From Paenibacillus alkaliterrae (GTDB lineage Bacteria > Bacillota > Bacilli > Paenibacillales > Paenibacillaceae), in contig NZ_JAKGAP010000002.1 of NCBI RefSeq assembly GCF_021532375.1, positions 186,001 to 250,000 of the forward strand: DNA of 64,000 nucleotides. Direction: 5' to 3'. The notes under the pieces were generated by a model that had not been told where the DNA came from, searched no databases, and saw only the letters and a program-made list of their open reading frames with translations. Positions within the stretch are counted from its first letter, which is position 1; the number at the start of each line of letters is the position of its first letter. Both the position numbers and the translations under genes were made by a program. Shown here in pieces: positions 63,477 to 64,000 of the stretch.

Positions 63477-64000
63477 TTGGCTAAGAAAAAGAGACGAAGA
63501 AAATCGATCGGTACAAGCTTAAAATATGAGGTTTACGGCATTTTGCTTATAACGATTTCAATTATAGCACTATCCGGTGAAGCGGCTGTCGGGCGCTCGT
63601 TATCCAAGCTATTCGGACTTGCGCTCGGCAAGTTTTATTTTGTGCTGGCTTTAGTTGGTATATTTATTGGATTGGTCGTTATGGTGAAGCGAGCTTGGCC
63701 GCGGGGATGGACAAATAAGCGAACAGGCTTGCTTGTTCTGGTTCTGGCATTTACGTTAATGAGCTCGATATCCGAAATCGATCAGAAGCTAAGGCCAAGC
63801 GTCGAGCTATCCGGCGGATTGATATGGAGCCAGCTTAGCTCTGATTTGCAATTAGATCTTATTCATGTTTCAGCAACAAATGATCTGCCAATCAGGGATA
63901 AACAAATTAGCGGCGGCTACATAGGTGCCTTGCAATATTCAGTTCTTTTTTCACTTTTCGGTTATTATGGCGCGAAGCTGATCATGTTCGTCATGTTTGC
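63477..64000 (+). CDS. spoIIIE: DNA translocase SpoIIIE/FtsK, N-terminal part
   Basis: 5' end of a FtsK/SpoIIIE gene, open to the last base (174 codons visible). TTG start at 63477 with CAGAGGTGA upstream. The product begins AKKKRRRKSIG and has four hydrophobic segments (about residues 22-36, 51-70, 82-95 and 150 to the edge), the membrane anchor of septal DNA translocases. The motor domain lies beyond the window. The tepA-ylzJ-spoIIIE order supports SpoIIIE, which pumps the chromosome into the forespore. FtsK-type naming is equally valid on this part alone. Confidence 0.88.
   Translation, partial: MAKKKRRRKSIGTSLKYEVYGILLITISIIALSGEAAVGRSLSKLFGLALGKFYFVLALVGIFIGLVVMVKRAWPRGWTNKRTGLLVLVLAFTLMSSISEIDQKLRPSVELSGGLIWSQLSSDLQLDLIHVSATNDLPIRDKQISGGYIGALQYSVLFSLFGYYGAKLIMFVMF

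Overview
The window is one long, entirely plus-strand stretch of a motile, endospore-forming Firmicute chromosome. Gene order and protein families point to Paenibacillaceae (Paenibacillus or Cohnella type). This rests on a B. subtilis-like fla/che operon with FliY, CheC and CheD, dipicolinate synthase genes, SwrB- and FlbD/SwrD-like proteins, RNase J and an archaeal-type prolyl-tRNA synthetase. No mobile element, CRISPR array, tRNA or rRNA gene was seen. Most of the window is conserved core genome. The genus assignment is inference.

Region 1 (1-28271) is the flagellar/chemotaxis operon. It starts inside fliF and runs fliG-H-I-J, ylxF, fliK, flgD, a small flagellar-operon protein, flgE, flbD, fliL, fliM, fliY, cheY, fliO-P-Q-R, flhB-A-F-G, cheB-A-W-C-D, an unrecognised two-TM protein gene, sigD, a FapA (DUF342) gene, a SwrB-like gene and a MltG-like membrane protein gene. 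Many genes overlap or lie a few bases apart. They encode the MS ring/rotor switch, the type III export apparatus with its ATPase, hook assembly, the signalling core and the flagellar sigma factor.

Region 2 (28272-41331) covers translation start-up and envelope lipid genes: rpsB (with a promoter and a long leader hairpin), tsf, pyrH, frr, uppS, cdsA, dxr, rseP, proS and polC.

Region 3 (41332-52470) is the rimP-nusA-ylxR-ylxQ-infB-rbfA-nrnA-truB-ribF operon. It has a clear sigma-A promoter and a leader hairpin. It is followed by rpsO (own promoter, structured leader, strong terminator) and pnp (strong terminator).

Region 4 (52471-60247) holds a YlxY-type deacetylase-like protein, an M16 peptidase and dut (strong terminator). 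Then comes the spore dipicolinate/diaminopimelate cluster dpaA-dpaB-asd-dapG-dapA, which ends at another strong terminator. A weak sigma-K-like promoter precedes dpaA.

Region 5 (60248-64000) holds an RNase J gene behind a leader of about 280 nt carrying four tandem hairpin repeats, then a ClpP-fold TepA-like protease, ylzJ and the first third of a SpoIIIE/FtsK gene that runs off the end.

The most interesting non-core signals are the tandem CGAAGC-loop-GCTTCG repeats ahead of rnjB with a matching single hairpin ahead of tsf, the archaeal-type ProRS in the standard proS slot, the changed EHPQ motif in FliG, and the deacetylase-like protein without its catalytic aspartates. I did not find a convincing new multi-gene system. 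About fifteen genes use TTG or GTG starts, so start sites were chosen by Shine-Dalgarno position.
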